The notes under the pieces are model-generated. The model ran no database searches. It was not told where the DNA came from and was given only the letters and a program-made list of their open reading frames with translations. Below, piece after piece: positions 19,722-28,627 of a stretch of 64,000 bases of DNA. Every line of letters begins with the position of its first letter. The first letter of the stretch is position 1. The position numbers were made by a program, and so were the translations under genes. The DNA is from Nocardioides sp. GTDB taxonomy: Bacteria; Actinomycetota; Actinomycetes; Propionibacteriales; Nocardioidaceae. The stretch covers positions 310,001 to 374,000 of the forward strand of contig JACJWV010000002.1 of assembly GCA_020636915.1 (NCBI GenBank), in the 5' to 3' direction.

Positions 19722-21281
19722 TCAGTCCGCGGTGGGCGGCACCTCCTCGGGCGGCAGGTGCGCGCCCATCAGCTCCTCGATCTCCTCGGCGAGGTCCGCG
19801 CGCAGCTCGCCCCAGCCCTCGTCGTACCCGTAGACCTCCGCGAGCGGCACCGAGCTGCGCACGCCGTCGAGGATGTCGATGTCCAGCGGACTCAGGAGCC
19901 CGGGGTGCGCAACGCCCACGGCCTCGGAGAGCTTGAGCAGGTCGCGCCGGAGCGCCACCACGTAGTTGGCCGCGCGGACGGCCTTCAGGTGCGGGTCCAG
20001 GCCCCGGGCGAGCCAGGGGTTCTGCGTGGCGACCCCGGTCGGGCACGTCCCGGTGTGGCAGCGCTGCGCCTGGATGCAGCCGATCGCGAGCATCGCCTCC
20101 CGCCCCACGTTCACCATGTCGACTCCGAGCGCGAAGGCCACCGCGGCGTTCTCGGTCAGCCCCAGCTTGCCGGCGCCGATGAACGTGACGTCGTCGGTCA
20201 GACCGGCGCGGGCGAACCTCGCGTAGACCTTCGCGAAGCCGAGCCGGAACGGCAGCGACACCGCGTCGGCGAAGATCATCGGCGCCGCGCCGGTGCCGCC
20301 CTCGCCGCCGTCGACGGTCACGAAGTCGACGCCGCGCCTGCGATCGACCATCTGCTCGACCAGCTGGTCCCAGAACTCGCCGTTGCCGACGGCGGCCTTG
20401 ATCCCGACGGGCAGACCGGTCGCGTCCGCGACCGTCTCGACGAAGTCGAGCATGGAGTCGACGTCGGAGAACGCCGTGTGCCGGCTGGGCGACGCGCAGT
20501 CGACCCCCGCCTTGATGCCGCGGATGCCCGCGATCTCCTGGGTGACCTTGGGGCCCGGGAGCATCCCGCCCAGGCCCGGCTTCGCGCCCTGCGAGAGCTT
20601 GATCTCGATGGCGCGCACCGGCGCGGACGCGACGACGTCGGTCAGCCGGCCGAGGTCGAACTGCCCGTCCTCGTCGCGGCAGCCGAAGTACGCCGTACCG
20701 ATCTGGAAGACGAGCTCGCCGCCGCGCCGGTGGTACGACGAGATGCCGCCCTCGCCGGTGTTCTGCAGGCAGCCCGCGAGCTCCGCCCCGTGGTTGAGCG
20801 CCTCGACGGCCGGACCGGACAGCGCGCCGAAGCTCATCGCGGAGATGTTGACGACCGAGGCGGGCCGGAACGCGTGCCGCCGGCCGCGCGGTCCGCCCAG
20901 GACCTTGGCCGACGGCATCGGCACCGCCTCCTCGACGTGCGGGCGGGTGTGGGCGGCCGGACCCGCGAAGGTGCGGTGCTTGATGACCGGGTAGCCCTCG
21001 GTGTTCTCGACGTCGTTGTCCGTCCCGAACCCGAAGTAGCTGTTCTCGTGCTTGGAGGACGCGTACACCCACCGCCGCTGGTCGCGGCTGAACGGTCGCT
21101 CCTCGTCGTTGGACGTGACGATGTACTGGCGCAGCTCGGGACCGAACCGCTCGAGCTGGAACCGCAGGTGCCCCAGGAGGGGGTAGTTGCGGAGGATGGC
21201 GTGCTGGCGCTGGGTGATGTCGTGCGCGGCGACGGCGCCCAGCGCGGCGGCACCGACCCCGGCGATCGTGGACCACTTCAT
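19722..21281 (-). CDS. FMN-binding glutamate synthase-family protein
   Basis: Protein of 519 aa with an N-terminal hydrophobic stretch (MKWSTIAGVGAAALGAVAAH) followed by a glutamate-synthase-like FMN TIM barrel: NISAMSFGALSGPAVEAL, the GAELAGCLQNTGEGGISSYH block, EIKLSQGAKPGLGG and GVDFVTVDGGEGGTGAAP. CIQAQRCHTGTCPTGVATQN near residue 420 carries the Cys cluster. It lacks the glutaminase domain, so it is not a full GltB; relatives are poorly characterised FMN oxidoreductases or membrane-attached dehydrogenases. It is divergent from the alpha/beta hydrolase gene, 42 bp away. Confidence 0.88.
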   Translation of the reverse strand: MKWSTIAGVGAAALGAVAAHDITQRQHAILRNYPLLGHLRFQLERFGPELRQYIVTSNDEERPFSRDQRRWVYASSKHENSYFGFGTDNDVENTEGYPVIKHRTFAGPAAHTRPHVEEAVPMPSAKVLGGPRGRRHAFRPASVVNISAMSFGALSGPAVEALNHGAELAGCLQNTGEGGISSYHRRGGELVFQIGTAYFGCRDEDGQFDLGRLTDVVASAPVRAIEIKLSQGAKPGLGGMLPGPKVTQEIAGIRGIKAGVDCASPSRHTAFSDVDSMLDFVETVADATGLPVGIKAAVGNGEFWDQLVEQMVDRRRGVDFVTVDGGEGGTGAAPMIFADAVSLPFRLGFAKVYARFARAGLTDDVTFIGAGKLGLTENAAVAFALGVDMVNVGREAMLAIGCIQAQRCHTGTCPTGVATQNPWLARGLDPHLKAVRAANYVVALRRDLLKLSEAVGVAHPGLLSPLDIDILDGVRSSVPLAEVYGYDEGWGELRADLAEEIEELMGAHLPPEEVPPTAD

Positions 21282-21323
21282 GCCCCATCCGTACCCGATC
21301 GGGGCTGCGGTAGTTTCCGAGGT

Positions 21324-22688
21324 ATGGACCTCGTGCCGAAGCCGGACCAGCTGGTGGCGGCTGCTGGCAACGTCGCGCACGTCGCGCTCTACGGCGGCCT
21401 CGCCGACCTGCGGCCGATGCCACGCACCCTGATCGACGAGGGCACGCTGCGCGAGGTCTACCACTACCGTCCCGCGGTCAACGTGCGCTCGACCGGTGAC
21501 CCCGTGCTGCTGGTGACCCCGCTGGCCGCGCCCGCGATCTGCTTCGACCTGCGCCGGGGCTGCTCGGTCGTGCAGCACTTCGTCGAGGCCGGGCGGCCGA
21601 CGTACCTCGTGGAGTACGGCAACGTCTCCTTCCGCGACCGCAACCTCGGCCTCGAGCACTGGGTCGAGGAGGTCGTGCCCACCGCGATCCGCGAGGTGTC
21701 GGCCCACGCCGGCGGGCGGCCGGTGCACGTGGTCGGCTGGAGCCTGGGCGGGATCTTCGCCATGCTCGCCGCCGCCGACGGCCCCGACCTGCCGATCGCG
21801 TCGCTGTCGGTCGTCGGGTCGCCGGTCGACGTCACGAAGGTGCCGCTCGTCGCACCGCTGCGACCCCTGCTCGACCTGACCCGGGGCCACGGCCTGATCA
21901 CCCGCACCTACCGGGCGCTGGGTGGCGCGCCGACGCCGCTGGTGCGGTGGGCGTTCCAGCTGACGTCGGTGCAGAAGCTGGTCACCAAGCCGATCGCGAT
22001 CGCCACCCACCTCGACGACGCCGACTTCCTGGCGCAGATCGAGGCCGTCGACCGCTTCACGGCCCAGATGACGGCGTACCCCGGCCGCTCCTTCGGGCAG
22101 CTCTACCACCGCTTCGCCAAGGGCAACGCGCTCGCCACGGGCTCGCTCCGGGTGAGCGAGCACGAGGTGTCGCTGGCCGACATCACGGCGCCGGTGCTGG
22201 TGTTCGGCGGCTCGACCGACGGGATCGCACCGGTGGCCGCGGTCAAGGCCGTCGTGCCGTTGCTGAGCGGCTCCCGCGAGGTGCGCTTCGAGATCGTCCC
22301 GGGTGGGCACCTGGGCATGCTGACCGGCCGGGCCGCCCGGGGCACCACCTGGCAGGTGCTCGACGAGTGGATCGACCAGTGGTCCTCCGAGGCGTCTCCT
22401 GCCGCCGCCCCGACGAAGGCCGTCACCAAGAAGGCCGTCACCAAGAAGGCCCCCAGCAAGAAGGCCCCCAGCAAGAAGGCACCGGCCAAGAAGGCCCCCA
22501 CCAAGAACGCTCCAGCGAACAAGGTGGCGAGGAAGGCGGCGAAGAAGGCCCCCGCCACGAAGGCGCCCAGCAAGAAGGCGCCGGCCGCGCAGGCGGCACC
22601 GCCCGAGACGGCTCCGACGCCGGACGCGATCGGCGCCAACCGGACCCGGCGCTACGGGTCGGGGAGCTCCCGGGCCCTGTCCCGCTGA
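21324..22688 (+). CDS. Alpha/beta hydrolase (PhaC-like fold) with histone H1-like Lys/Ala tail
   Basis: Protein of 454 aa. Residues 1 to about 355 form an alpha/beta hydrolase related to polyhydroxyalkanoate synthases: VLLVTPLAAPAICFDLR, the nucleophile elbow VGWSLGG with Ser where PHA synthases have Cys, PVLVFGGSTDGIAP and the late His in VPGGHLGML. From about 365 the chain changes to repeats of KKAP (KKAPSKKAPSKKAPAKKAP and so on) like histone H1 or PhaM-type DNA-binding tails. This suggests a protein that can bind DNA or a polyanion, for example at storage granules. The ATG at 21324 follows GAGGT. Confidence 0.85.
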   Translation: MDLVPKPDQLVAAAGNVAHVALYGGLADLRPMPRTLIDEGTLREVYHYRPAVNVRSTGDPVLLVTPLAAPAICFDLRRGCSVVQHFVEAGRPTYLVEYGNVSFRDRNLGLEHWVEEVVPTAIREVSAHAGGRPVHVVGWSLGGIFAMLAAADGPDLPIASLSVVGSPVDVTKVPLVAPLRPLLDLTRGHGLITRTYRALGGAPTPLVRWAFQLTSVQKLVTKPIAIATHLDDADFLAQIEAVDRFTAQMTAYPGRSFGQLYHRFAKGNALATGSLRVSEHEVSLADITAPVLVFGGSTDGIAPVAAVKAVVPLLSGSREVRFEIVPGGHLGMLTGRAARGTTWQVLDEWIDQWSSEASPAAAPTKAVTKKAVTKKAPSKKAPSKKAPAKKAPTKNAPANKVARKAAKKAPATKAPSKKAPAAQAAPPETAPTPDAIGANRTRRYGSGSSRALSR

Positions 22689-22712
22689 GCCCGGCGATCC
22701 CGCGGCGCTGCC

Positions 22713-22795
22713 GACTTCGTGGGTGATCCCTGGACTTAGTGGGTGTTGCAACACCCATCAAGTCCAGGGATCCCCGGTCAGCCGGGGAAACCTGC
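22713..22795 (+). repeat. Palindromic element, copy 1 (three in window)
   Basis: Flank GACTTCGTGGGTG, then a near-perfect 46-nt palindrome (ATCCCTGGACTT...AAGTCCAGGGAT) and a second hairpin CCCCGGTCAGCCGGGG followed by AAACCTGC. Related copies lie at 28168-28250 (inverted) and 56855-56938. It separates the hydrolase stop from the MFS start, both on the plus strand. Confidence 0.8.
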
Positions 22796-22811
22796 CGCTA
22801 CCGTGCCGGGC

Positions 22812-24155
22812 ATGCCCGCCACCGACCGCCTCCCCCGGGGTGTCCGGATCGGCTACGGCTCGGGGTCCGTGGCGACCGGCGCCTTCGCGACCGTCCCGGG
22901 GCTGATGCTGCTCCCCTACCTGACCGACAGCCTGGGGATCGCGGCGCTGGCGGCCGGCGTCATCGTCTTCGCCCCGAAGGCGTGGGACGTCATCCTCAAC
23001 CCGATCGCGGGCCGGATCAGCGACCGCACCGTCGACCCGCGCGGCCCCCGCCGCCCCTGGCTGCTGCGGGCCGGCATCGCGCTCGCGATCGGCTTCGCGC
23101 TCCTCTTCGCGGCGCCCGACATGAGCACCCTCGCCGAGGCCGCCTGGGTGCTGGTGCTCTTCCTCGCCTGCGCGACGGCGTACGCCTTCTTCCAGGTGCC
23201 CTACGTCTCGATGCCCGCCGAGATCACCGACTCCTACGACGAGCGCACCCGGCTGATGACGTGGCGGGTGGCGATCCTGGCGTTCACGATCATGCTCGCC
23301 GGAGCGAGCGCACCGGCGATCCGCAACGCGGTCGGCGGCCGGGACGGCTACCGCGTCATGGGCGTGGTGATGGCGGTGATCATCGTGGTCGGGGTCGTCA
23401 GCGCGTACGTCGGCACCCGCCGCGCCCCGGTCGCGGCTCCGCAGCCCGGCGCCGGCAGCCTGCGCGACCAGCTGCGCATCGTGGCCACGGCCGACGACTT
23501 CCGCCACCTGCTCACGACGTTCGTCGTGCAGGCGCTGGCGACCGGCTGCATGCTCGCCGGCGTCGACTACCTCGCCACCGACGTGCTCGGGCGCAAGGGC
23601 GCCGCCACCGTGCTCTTCCTCTGCTTCGTCGGTCCGGCGCTGCTGCTGACGCCGGTCTGGACGGCCATCGGCACCCGCGTCGGCAAGAAGCGAGGGTACG
23701 TCGCCGCCTCGCTCGTCCTCGCCGCCGGCGCGCTGCTCGTCGCGACGGCCCGCTCCGCGCCGCTGTGGGTCGTCTTCGCCGCGACCGTGCTGGTCGGGAT
23801 CGGCTACGCCGGGTGCCAGGTGTTCCCGATGGCGATGCTGCCCGACGCGGCAGCGGTCGACGCGCGCCGTACCGGATCCAATCGCGCGGGCGTCTACACC
23901 GGCGTGTGGACGGCGGGCGAGACGCTGGGCCTGGCCCTGGGCCCGGGCGTCTTCGCGATGGTGCTCGCGATCGGCGGCTACCGCTCGTCGACGGACGGCG
24001 ACGTGGTGCAGCCGGACTCCGCGCTGACCGCGATCACGCTCGGGTTCTCGGTGCTGCCGGCGCTGCTGATCATCCTCAGCCTGCTCTGGCTGCGGCGCTA
24101 CTCCCTGGACGCCGCCCACGTCGACGTCCCGACCCCGACGGAGGAGATCCCATGA
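22812..24155 (+). CDS. MFS transporter, sugar:cation symporter (GPH) type
   Basis: Membrane transporter of 447 aa with about 12 hydrophobic segments. GPH-type features include IGYGSGSVATGAFATVPGLM at the start, the cytoplasmic loop KAWDVILNPIAGRISDRT and PRGPRRPWLL. Relatives import glycosides, pentoses or hexuronides with a cation; others of the group have different substrates. The ATG at 22812 is chosen because the upstream in-frame sequence is the palindromic repeat. Its stop overlaps the start of the PLP enzyme by 4 bp (ATGA), so the two probably act on the same compound. Confidence 0.88.
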   Translation: MPATDRLPRGVRIGYGSGSVATGAFATVPGLMLLPYLTDSLGIAALAAGVIVFAPKAWDVILNPIAGRISDRTVDPRGPRRPWLLRAGIALAIGFALLFAAPDMSTLAEAAWVLVLFLACATAYAFFQVPYVSMPAEITDSYDERTRLMTWRVAILAFTIMLAGASAPAIRNAVGGRDGYRVMGVVMAVIIVVGVVSAYVGTRRAPVAAPQPGAGSLRDQLRIVATADDFRHLLTTFVVQALATGCMLAGVDYLATDVLGRKGAATVLFLCFVGPALLLTPVWTAIGTRVGKKRGYVAASLVLAAGALLVATARSAPLWVVFAATVLVGIGYAGCQVFPMAMLPDAAAVDARRTGSNRAGVYTGVWTAGETLGLALGPGVFAMVLAIGGYRSSTDGDVVQPDSALTAITLGFSVLPALLIILSLLWLRRYSLDAAHVDVPTPTEEIP

Positions 24156-25594
24156 CCGACGCGCTCGCCCGCCTCCGCGAGATGCAGGCCGCCGACCTGC
24201 CCGTGCACGGCGGCCGGACCCTCGCCTACGTCTACGACTCGGGCCTCGCCGACGTCGACCGGGTCGGCCGCGAGGCCGTCGCGGCGTACGCCGGCTCGAA
24301 CGGTCTGGACCCGACCGTCTTCCCGAGCCTGCTGCGGATGGAGAACGACCTCGTCGGCTTCGCCGCGGACCTGCTCGACGCACCGGACACCGCCGTCGGC
24401 TCGGTGACCTCCGGCGGCACCGAGTCGGTCCTGCTGGCCGTCCAGGCCGCGCGCGACAGCCGACCGGACGTCGACCACCCCCGGATGGTGCTCCCCGTGA
24501 CCGCGCACGCGGCGTTCCACAAGGCGGCCCACTACTTCGGCGTGGAGCCCGTGCTCGTGCCGGTCGGTCCCGACTTCCGGGCCGTGCCGGAGGCGATGGC
24601 GGCCGCGCTCGACGACGACCTCCACCGCACGGTGCTCGCGGCCGTCTCGGCCCCGTCGTACGCCCACGGCGTCGTCGACCCGGTGACCGAGGTCGCCGCC
24701 GCGGCCGCCGAGCGCGGCATCCGCTGCCACGTCGACGCCTGCATCGGCGGCTGGGTGCTCCCCTACGCGACGCGTCTGGGCCGGACGGTGCCGCCGTGGA
24801 CGTTCGCCGTCGACGGCGTCACCTCCATCTCGGCCGACCTGCACAAGTACGGCTACGCCCCGAAGGGGACGTCGGTCCTGCTGCACCGCAGCCCGCAGCT
24901 GCGGGCGCCGCAGTACTTCGCGTCGGCCGCCTGGCCCGGCTACACGATGATCAACTCGACGTTCCAGTCCACGAAGTCCGGCGGCCCGCTCGCGGGGGCC
25001 TGGGCCGTGGTCCGGTCGCTGGGGGACGCCGGGTACGAGCGGCTGGCTGCGGACACCTTCGAGGCGGTGGACCGCATCGTCGAGGGAGTCCGCACCGTCG
25101 ACGGTCTCGACCTGCTCGTGGCCCCGGACTCGACCCTGGTCACCCTGGTCACCGACGAGACCTGCGACCCGTTCACCGTGTGCGACGAGATGGCCGGCCG
25201 GGGCTGGTACGTGCAGCCGCAGCTCTCGTACGGCGCCGAGCGGGCCAACATCCACCTCTCGGTGAGCGCCGCGACGCTCGCGCACGTCGACGAGCTGCTC
25301 GCCGCCTTCGCCGAGTCCGTGTCGGCGGCGGTCGCCGCCGGTCCGGTCACCGTCGACCCCGGCGTGGCGGCGTTCATCGCCGCGCTCGACCCGACCGCGC
25401 TGACCGAGGACGACTTCGACGGACTGCTGGTCGCGGCCGGCCTCGCCGGGGGCGACCCGGCGGGCGAGCTGGCCCTGCCCGACCGGATGGCCGAGGTCAA
25501 CGCGATGCTGGACCTGGCGGCGCCGGAGATGCGCGAGGCCCTGCTCGTCGCGTTCCTCGACCGGCTTCAGCGCCCGGTGCGCAGGCCCCGGTAG
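24152..25594 (+). CDS. PLP-dependent lyase/decarboxylase (group II, sphingosine-phosphate-lyase-like)
   Basis: Fold-type I PLP enzyme of 480 aa. SVTSGGTESVLLAVQAARD binds the cofactor phosphate, HAAFHKAAHYFGV stacks on the ring, HVDACIGGWVLPY carries the Asp, and SADLHKYGYAPKG holds the Schiff-base Lys (about residue 232). These are shared by group II decarboxylases and sphingosine-1-phosphate lyase-like enzymes. The substrate may be an amino acid or amino alcohol phosphate. It is translationally coupled to the MFS gene and its 3' end overlaps the converging secreted-protein gene by 28 bp. Confidence 0.87.
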   Translation: MTDALARLREMQAADLPVHGGRTLAYVYDSGLADVDRVGREAVAAYAGSNGLDPTVFPSLLRMENDLVGFAADLLDAPDTAVGSVTSGGTESVLLAVQAARDSRPDVDHPRMVLPVTAHAAFHKAAHYFGVEPVLVPVGPDFRAVPEAMAAALDDDLHRTVLAAVSAPSYAHGVVDPVTEVAAAAAERGIRCHVDACIGGWVLPYATRLGRTVPPWTFAVDGVTSISADLHKYGYAPKGTSVLLHRSPQLRAPQYFASAAWPGYTMINSTFQSTKSGGPLAGAWAVVRSLGDAGYERLAADTFEAVDRIVEGVRTVDGLDLLVAPDSTLVTLVTDETCDPFTVCDEMAGRGWYVQPQLSYGAERANIHLSVSAATLAHVDELLAAFAESVSAAVAAGPVTVDPGVAAFIAALDPTALTEDDFDGLLVAAGLAGGDPAGELALPDRMAEVNAMLDLAAPEMREALLVAFLDRLQRPVRRPR

Positions 25595-26277
25595 ACGGCC
25601 GTTCCCCTCGCGGGCACGTGCCCGACGTACCACCCGGGCCGTCCCTGGTAGACCGCCGCCCGCGGCAGTCGCACCCGGCGGACGAACGCGCCGTCGTCCC
25701 AGGTGGGCGGGTCGACGCGCCCCAGCGGCCAGACCCGGAACTCCAGCTGCCGACCCTGGGCCCGCAGGCAGGCCCGCCACGGCAGGGGCACGAGCCGCCG
25801 GTGCGTCGTGAGCAGGACCGGCGCGAGGTCGAACTGCCCCACCCTGCGCCACGGGTCGCCGCGGCGGCCGGTGTCCCAGGTCAGCACGTTCATCACGCTC
25901 TGCGTCCCGCCGAACACGTTCTTGGTCAGCGTCACCGCCCGCACCCGGCCGCCCCGGTCGGCCACCCGGACCGCGAGCCCCGGCTGCATCCGCCAGCTGC
26001 TCTCCCGCGCCCACGTCGCGCACGACACCTGGTCACGACGCGCCCGGGTCCCCGCGGGCACGGCCAGCTCGCGACGGTTGGAGTCCACGGACCCGGCCCC
26101 GGCGCGCACGACCAGGCGCCGCCCGTCGTACCGGTAGTGGTACGCCGGCCCGCCGGTCGTCAGCACCGCACGCGTCACGGCGCGCGTCATCGCGTCGCTC
26201 GGCGCCGGACCGGGCGCCGGGGCGACAGCAGCCAGGACCAGTCCGAGCACCAGGCCGAGGACCGCACCGGGGGTCAC
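25567..26277 (-). CDS. Secreted hypothetical protein
   Basis: Protein of 236 aa from a GTG at 26277 with a clear signal peptide (VTPGAVLGLVLGLVLAAVAP) and a Trp/Arg-rich mature part (RVGQFDLAPVLLTTHRRLVP, RGTAVYRGLRTGR at the end). I recognise no family. It converges on and overlaps the PLP gene by 28 bp. Third-position GC across the reading frame supports coding. Confidence 0.65.
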   Translation of the reverse strand: MTPGAVLGLVLGLVLAAVAPAPGPAPSDAMTRAVTRAVLTTGGPAYHYRYDGRRLVVRAGAGSVDSNRRELAVPAGTRARRDQVSCATWARESSWRMQPGLAVRVADRGGRVRAVTLTKNVFGGTQSVMNVLTWDTGRRGDPWRRVGQFDLAPVLLTTHRRLVPLPWRACLRAQGRQLEFRVWPLGRVDPPTWDDGAFVRRVRLPRAAVYQGRPGWYVGHVPARGTAVYRGLRTGR

Positions 26278-26280
26278 CCC

Positions 26281-26322
26281 AGCACTGTAGGTCCAGCACT
26301 GCAGGTCCAGCACTGCAGGTCC
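26281..26322. repeat. 14-bp tandem repeat, three units
   Basis: AGCACTGCAGGTCC repeated three times (first unit has T for C) immediately upstream of the secreted-protein start, in the divergent promoter region shared with 26386. Confidence 0.8.
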
Positions 26323-26385
26323 GGCGCGGGGGCGGCGGAGGTACGGTGGCGAGGTAGGAGTCACGGAGGTGCCTCGGAGGTGCCC

Positions 26386-28134
26386 ATGAGAGGTCGAGTC
26401 GCCTGGGGGGCGGCCCTCGCCACCCAGCTCGTCGCTGCCGTCGTCCTGGCGGCCCTGGTCCCCGCCGGCGCGCACGCCGCGGTGGACCCCGGCCCGGTCA
26501 CCGGCCGCGTGCTCGGCGCGGACGGGTCCCCGCTGGCCGGAGTCGTCGTCCGGATGACCGCCTACGGGGAGTACGACCCGGTCGCCGAGACCACCTCGGC
26601 CGCCGACGGCACCTTCTCGCTCCCCGGCGCGGACCGGCCGCCGGCGTTCGTGCTGGTGGCGTGCTCCGACGACGACGCCTGCGACGACGTGTGGCACGCG
26701 ACCGACCTGGTCAAGACCTTCGTCGGGCCCGGCGAGCAGGCTCACTCACTCGCCCTGCTGCACGGCTACTTCACCACCGACGCGGATCCCGCGACGGCGG
26801 ACCCGGCGGTCGACGCCGGCGACGTCCGGATGGTCCGGCCCGGCACGGTCCGCGTCGTCGACGACTCGGGCCAGCGGTACCCGCAGCTGAGCGGGATCAC
26901 GATCTCCGGGCTCACCCGGCAACCCGGCAACCACCGGTTGGTGTGGCGGATGCTGGCCCCCGGCATCCACCAGGTCGACGCCGGCGACCTCCACCGCACC
27001 GTGCGGGTCGCCTCCGGACAGGTCCGCACGATCCGGCTCACCGACCGGCCCGCGGTCGCGGGGCGGGTCGCGGTCGGTGGCCGCCCGGTCCGCGGCGACC
27101 ACGTGGTCGTCGACCTGCCCTCGACGGTCGACCTCGCCTCGGCGAGGACCGACCGTCACGGCCGCTACCGGCTCGGCCCGCTGCCCGCGCACCAGCGGCT
27201 GATCGTCCGGATCGGCGTCCGGCACTACGCCTACCTCGAGCCCGACAACCTCCCCAAGCGGGTGGAGGCGGTGACCCTCCGGCCGGGCGAGGTGCACCAG
27301 GTGTCGATCGCGGCACGACGCGGCTCCCTGGGTGCGTTGGGCCTCTCCGTCGCACCGATCGGCTTCCAGGTCGTCACGCTGCGCACTCCCGCCGGGCTCG
27401 CCCTCGGCCAGCTGCCCGTCGAGCACGGGCGGGCGCGGACCGGCGGGCTGCCCCCCGGCCGGTACGTGCTCACCACGACCTGGCACACGTCGACCGGCGA
27501 CGGCGGCTTCGACACCGACGTCGACGTCCGCGGGCTGCACATCCGTCCCGGCCACACCACGCGGCTCCGCCTCGCCCCGCAGCGCGGGCCGGGTGACCTC
27601 ACCGCGTACGCCGACCCGGGCACCTTCGTCCGGGTCCGCGCTGCCGGGACCGAGCGGGTCCTCCACGCGCGCACGGTCGGCGACACCGGGAAGGTGGCCT
27701 TCACGGGGCTCCCGGTGGGCGACTACGACGTCACCGCCGCCCGCGACTCCCTCGGTGCCACCGAGAGCGCGCCGGCGAGCGTCCACGTGGGCCGCTCGCC
27801 CGCCGACGTCACGCCGCCCGCGCCTCCTGCTCCCGGCTCCGTCCGGCTGCGACCGGTCGACCCCGACACCGGGCAGCCTTGGCCCTGGACGCCGGAGATG
27901 GCCGGCTACCTCGGCGGCTGCGGCGGCCTGGCCCGCCTCGACGACGCGGGCTTCTACGCCGGCGCGGCCGAGCCCGGCACCTACCGCGACTGCGGCGTGC
28001 GGTTCGTCTGGCTGGAGAAGGGCACCCCGGAGTACCGACCCGGCGGCGCCTACCCGGTCCAGGGCACGCTCGTCGTGCGGCCCGGTGAGGAGACCACCGG
28101 CGACGTGGCGATCGACCTGACACCGCCGGATTGA
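26386..28134 (+). CDS. Secreted protein with carboxypeptidase-regulatory-like (Ig-fold) domains
   Basis: Protein of 582 aa with an N-terminal signal peptide (MRGRVAWGAALATQLVAAVV to AHA) followed by several beta-sandwich domains. The first, TGRVLGADGSPLAGVVVRMT with TTSAADGTFSLPG, is a carboxypeptidase-regulatory-like domain; similar patterns recur at about residues 225-300 (VAGRVAVGGRPVRGDHVVV, ARTDRHGRYRLGPLP) and later. No enzyme domain is seen, so it is probably a surface or secreted binding protein. The ATG at 26386 follows GGAGG. Confidence 0.8.
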   Translation: MRGRVAWGAALATQLVAAVVLAALVPAGAHAAVDPGPVTGRVLGADGSPLAGVVVRMTAYGEYDPVAETTSAADGTFSLPGADRPPAFVLVACSDDDACDDVWHATDLVKTFVGPGEQAHSLALLHGYFTTDADPATADPAVDAGDVRMVRPGTVRVVDDSGQRYPQLSGITISGLTRQPGNHRLVWRMLAPGIHQVDAGDLHRTVRVASGQVRTIRLTDRPAVAGRVAVGGRPVRGDHVVVDLPSTVDLASARTDRHGRYRLGPLPAHQRLIVRIGVRHYAYLEPDNLPKRVEAVTLRPGEVHQVSIAARRGSLGALGLSVAPIGFQVVTLRTPAGLALGQLPVEHGRARTGGLPPGRYVLTTTWHTSTGDGGFDTDVDVRGLHIRPGHTTRLRLAPQRGPGDLTAYADPGTFVRVRAAGTERVLHARTVGDTGKVAFTGLPVGDYDVTAARDSLGATESAPASVHVGRSPADVTPPAPPAPGSVRLRPVDPDTGQPWPWTPEMAGYLGGCGGLARLDDAGFYAGAAEPGTYRDCGVRFVWLEKGTPEYRPGGAYPVQGTLVVRPGEETTGDVAIDLTPPD

Positions 28135-28167
28135 TCGCGGGCGTGGGGGCAGGGCCCGGGGGCGGTT

Positions 28168-28250
28168 GCAGGTTTCCCCGGCCGGCCGGGGATCCCTGGA
28201 CTTGATGGGTGTTGCAACACCCATCAAGTCCAGGGATTGCCCACGGAGTC
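28168..28250 (-). repeat. Palindromic element, copy 2 (inverted)
   Basis: Contains a perfect 46-nt palindrome at 28192-28237 (23 bp each side of the centre GTTG/CAAC), next to CCCCGGCCGGCCGGGG and the flank TTGCCCACGGAGTC, in opposite orientation to the other two copies. The 28135-28627 gap also holds the hairpins at 28355 and 28496; I see no gene in it. Confidence 0.88.
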
Positions 28251-28354
28251 CCGGCGGGATGGGGCCATCATCCGGCTCGGCGGCCGGGCCGTGACCATGC
28301 TGGCCCCACCGGCCACAGCAGTCCCACGAGTCCGAGACCGCGTCACCCGGGCCA

Positions 28355-28413
28355 CGGATTGGTCACCAACCGCACGTTGGGAGCGCTCCCGCCTGCGGTT
28401 GGTGACCAATCCG
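28355..28413. repeat. Long hairpin with LacI-operator-like loop
   Basis: Perfect 20-bp arms (CGGATTGGTCACCAACCGCA and complement) around a 19-nt loop. The loop contains TGGGAGCGCTCCCG, a near-match to a LacI-type operator. It lies between converging genes. Confidence 0.65.
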
Positions 28414-28495
28414 CACCCCTTCGGCACCGCCCCCCGCGCCGCCGCACCTCGGCGGCATCCCGACAGGTGCGTTCTTCCTGTCCCGGGTGACGGCG

Positions 28496-28532
28496 GTCAA
28501 GGTCGGCGGAGCCGCCGCAGGGAAACCTTGAC
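28496..28532 (-). terminator. Hairpin after the PfkB kinase gene
   Basis: GTCAAGGT pairs with ACCTTGAC around an inner CGGCGG/CCGCCG stem, about 95 bp downstream of the kinase stop. Confidence 0.5.
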
Positions 28533-28627
28533 GGCCCTCGCCCGGAACAGACAATCGAGCACCGGGAGGCCGCCAGTCCCGCCCACCCGGAGCCCGGCCG
28601 CGGGCAGTGCGGATCCCAGCCCCCTGC

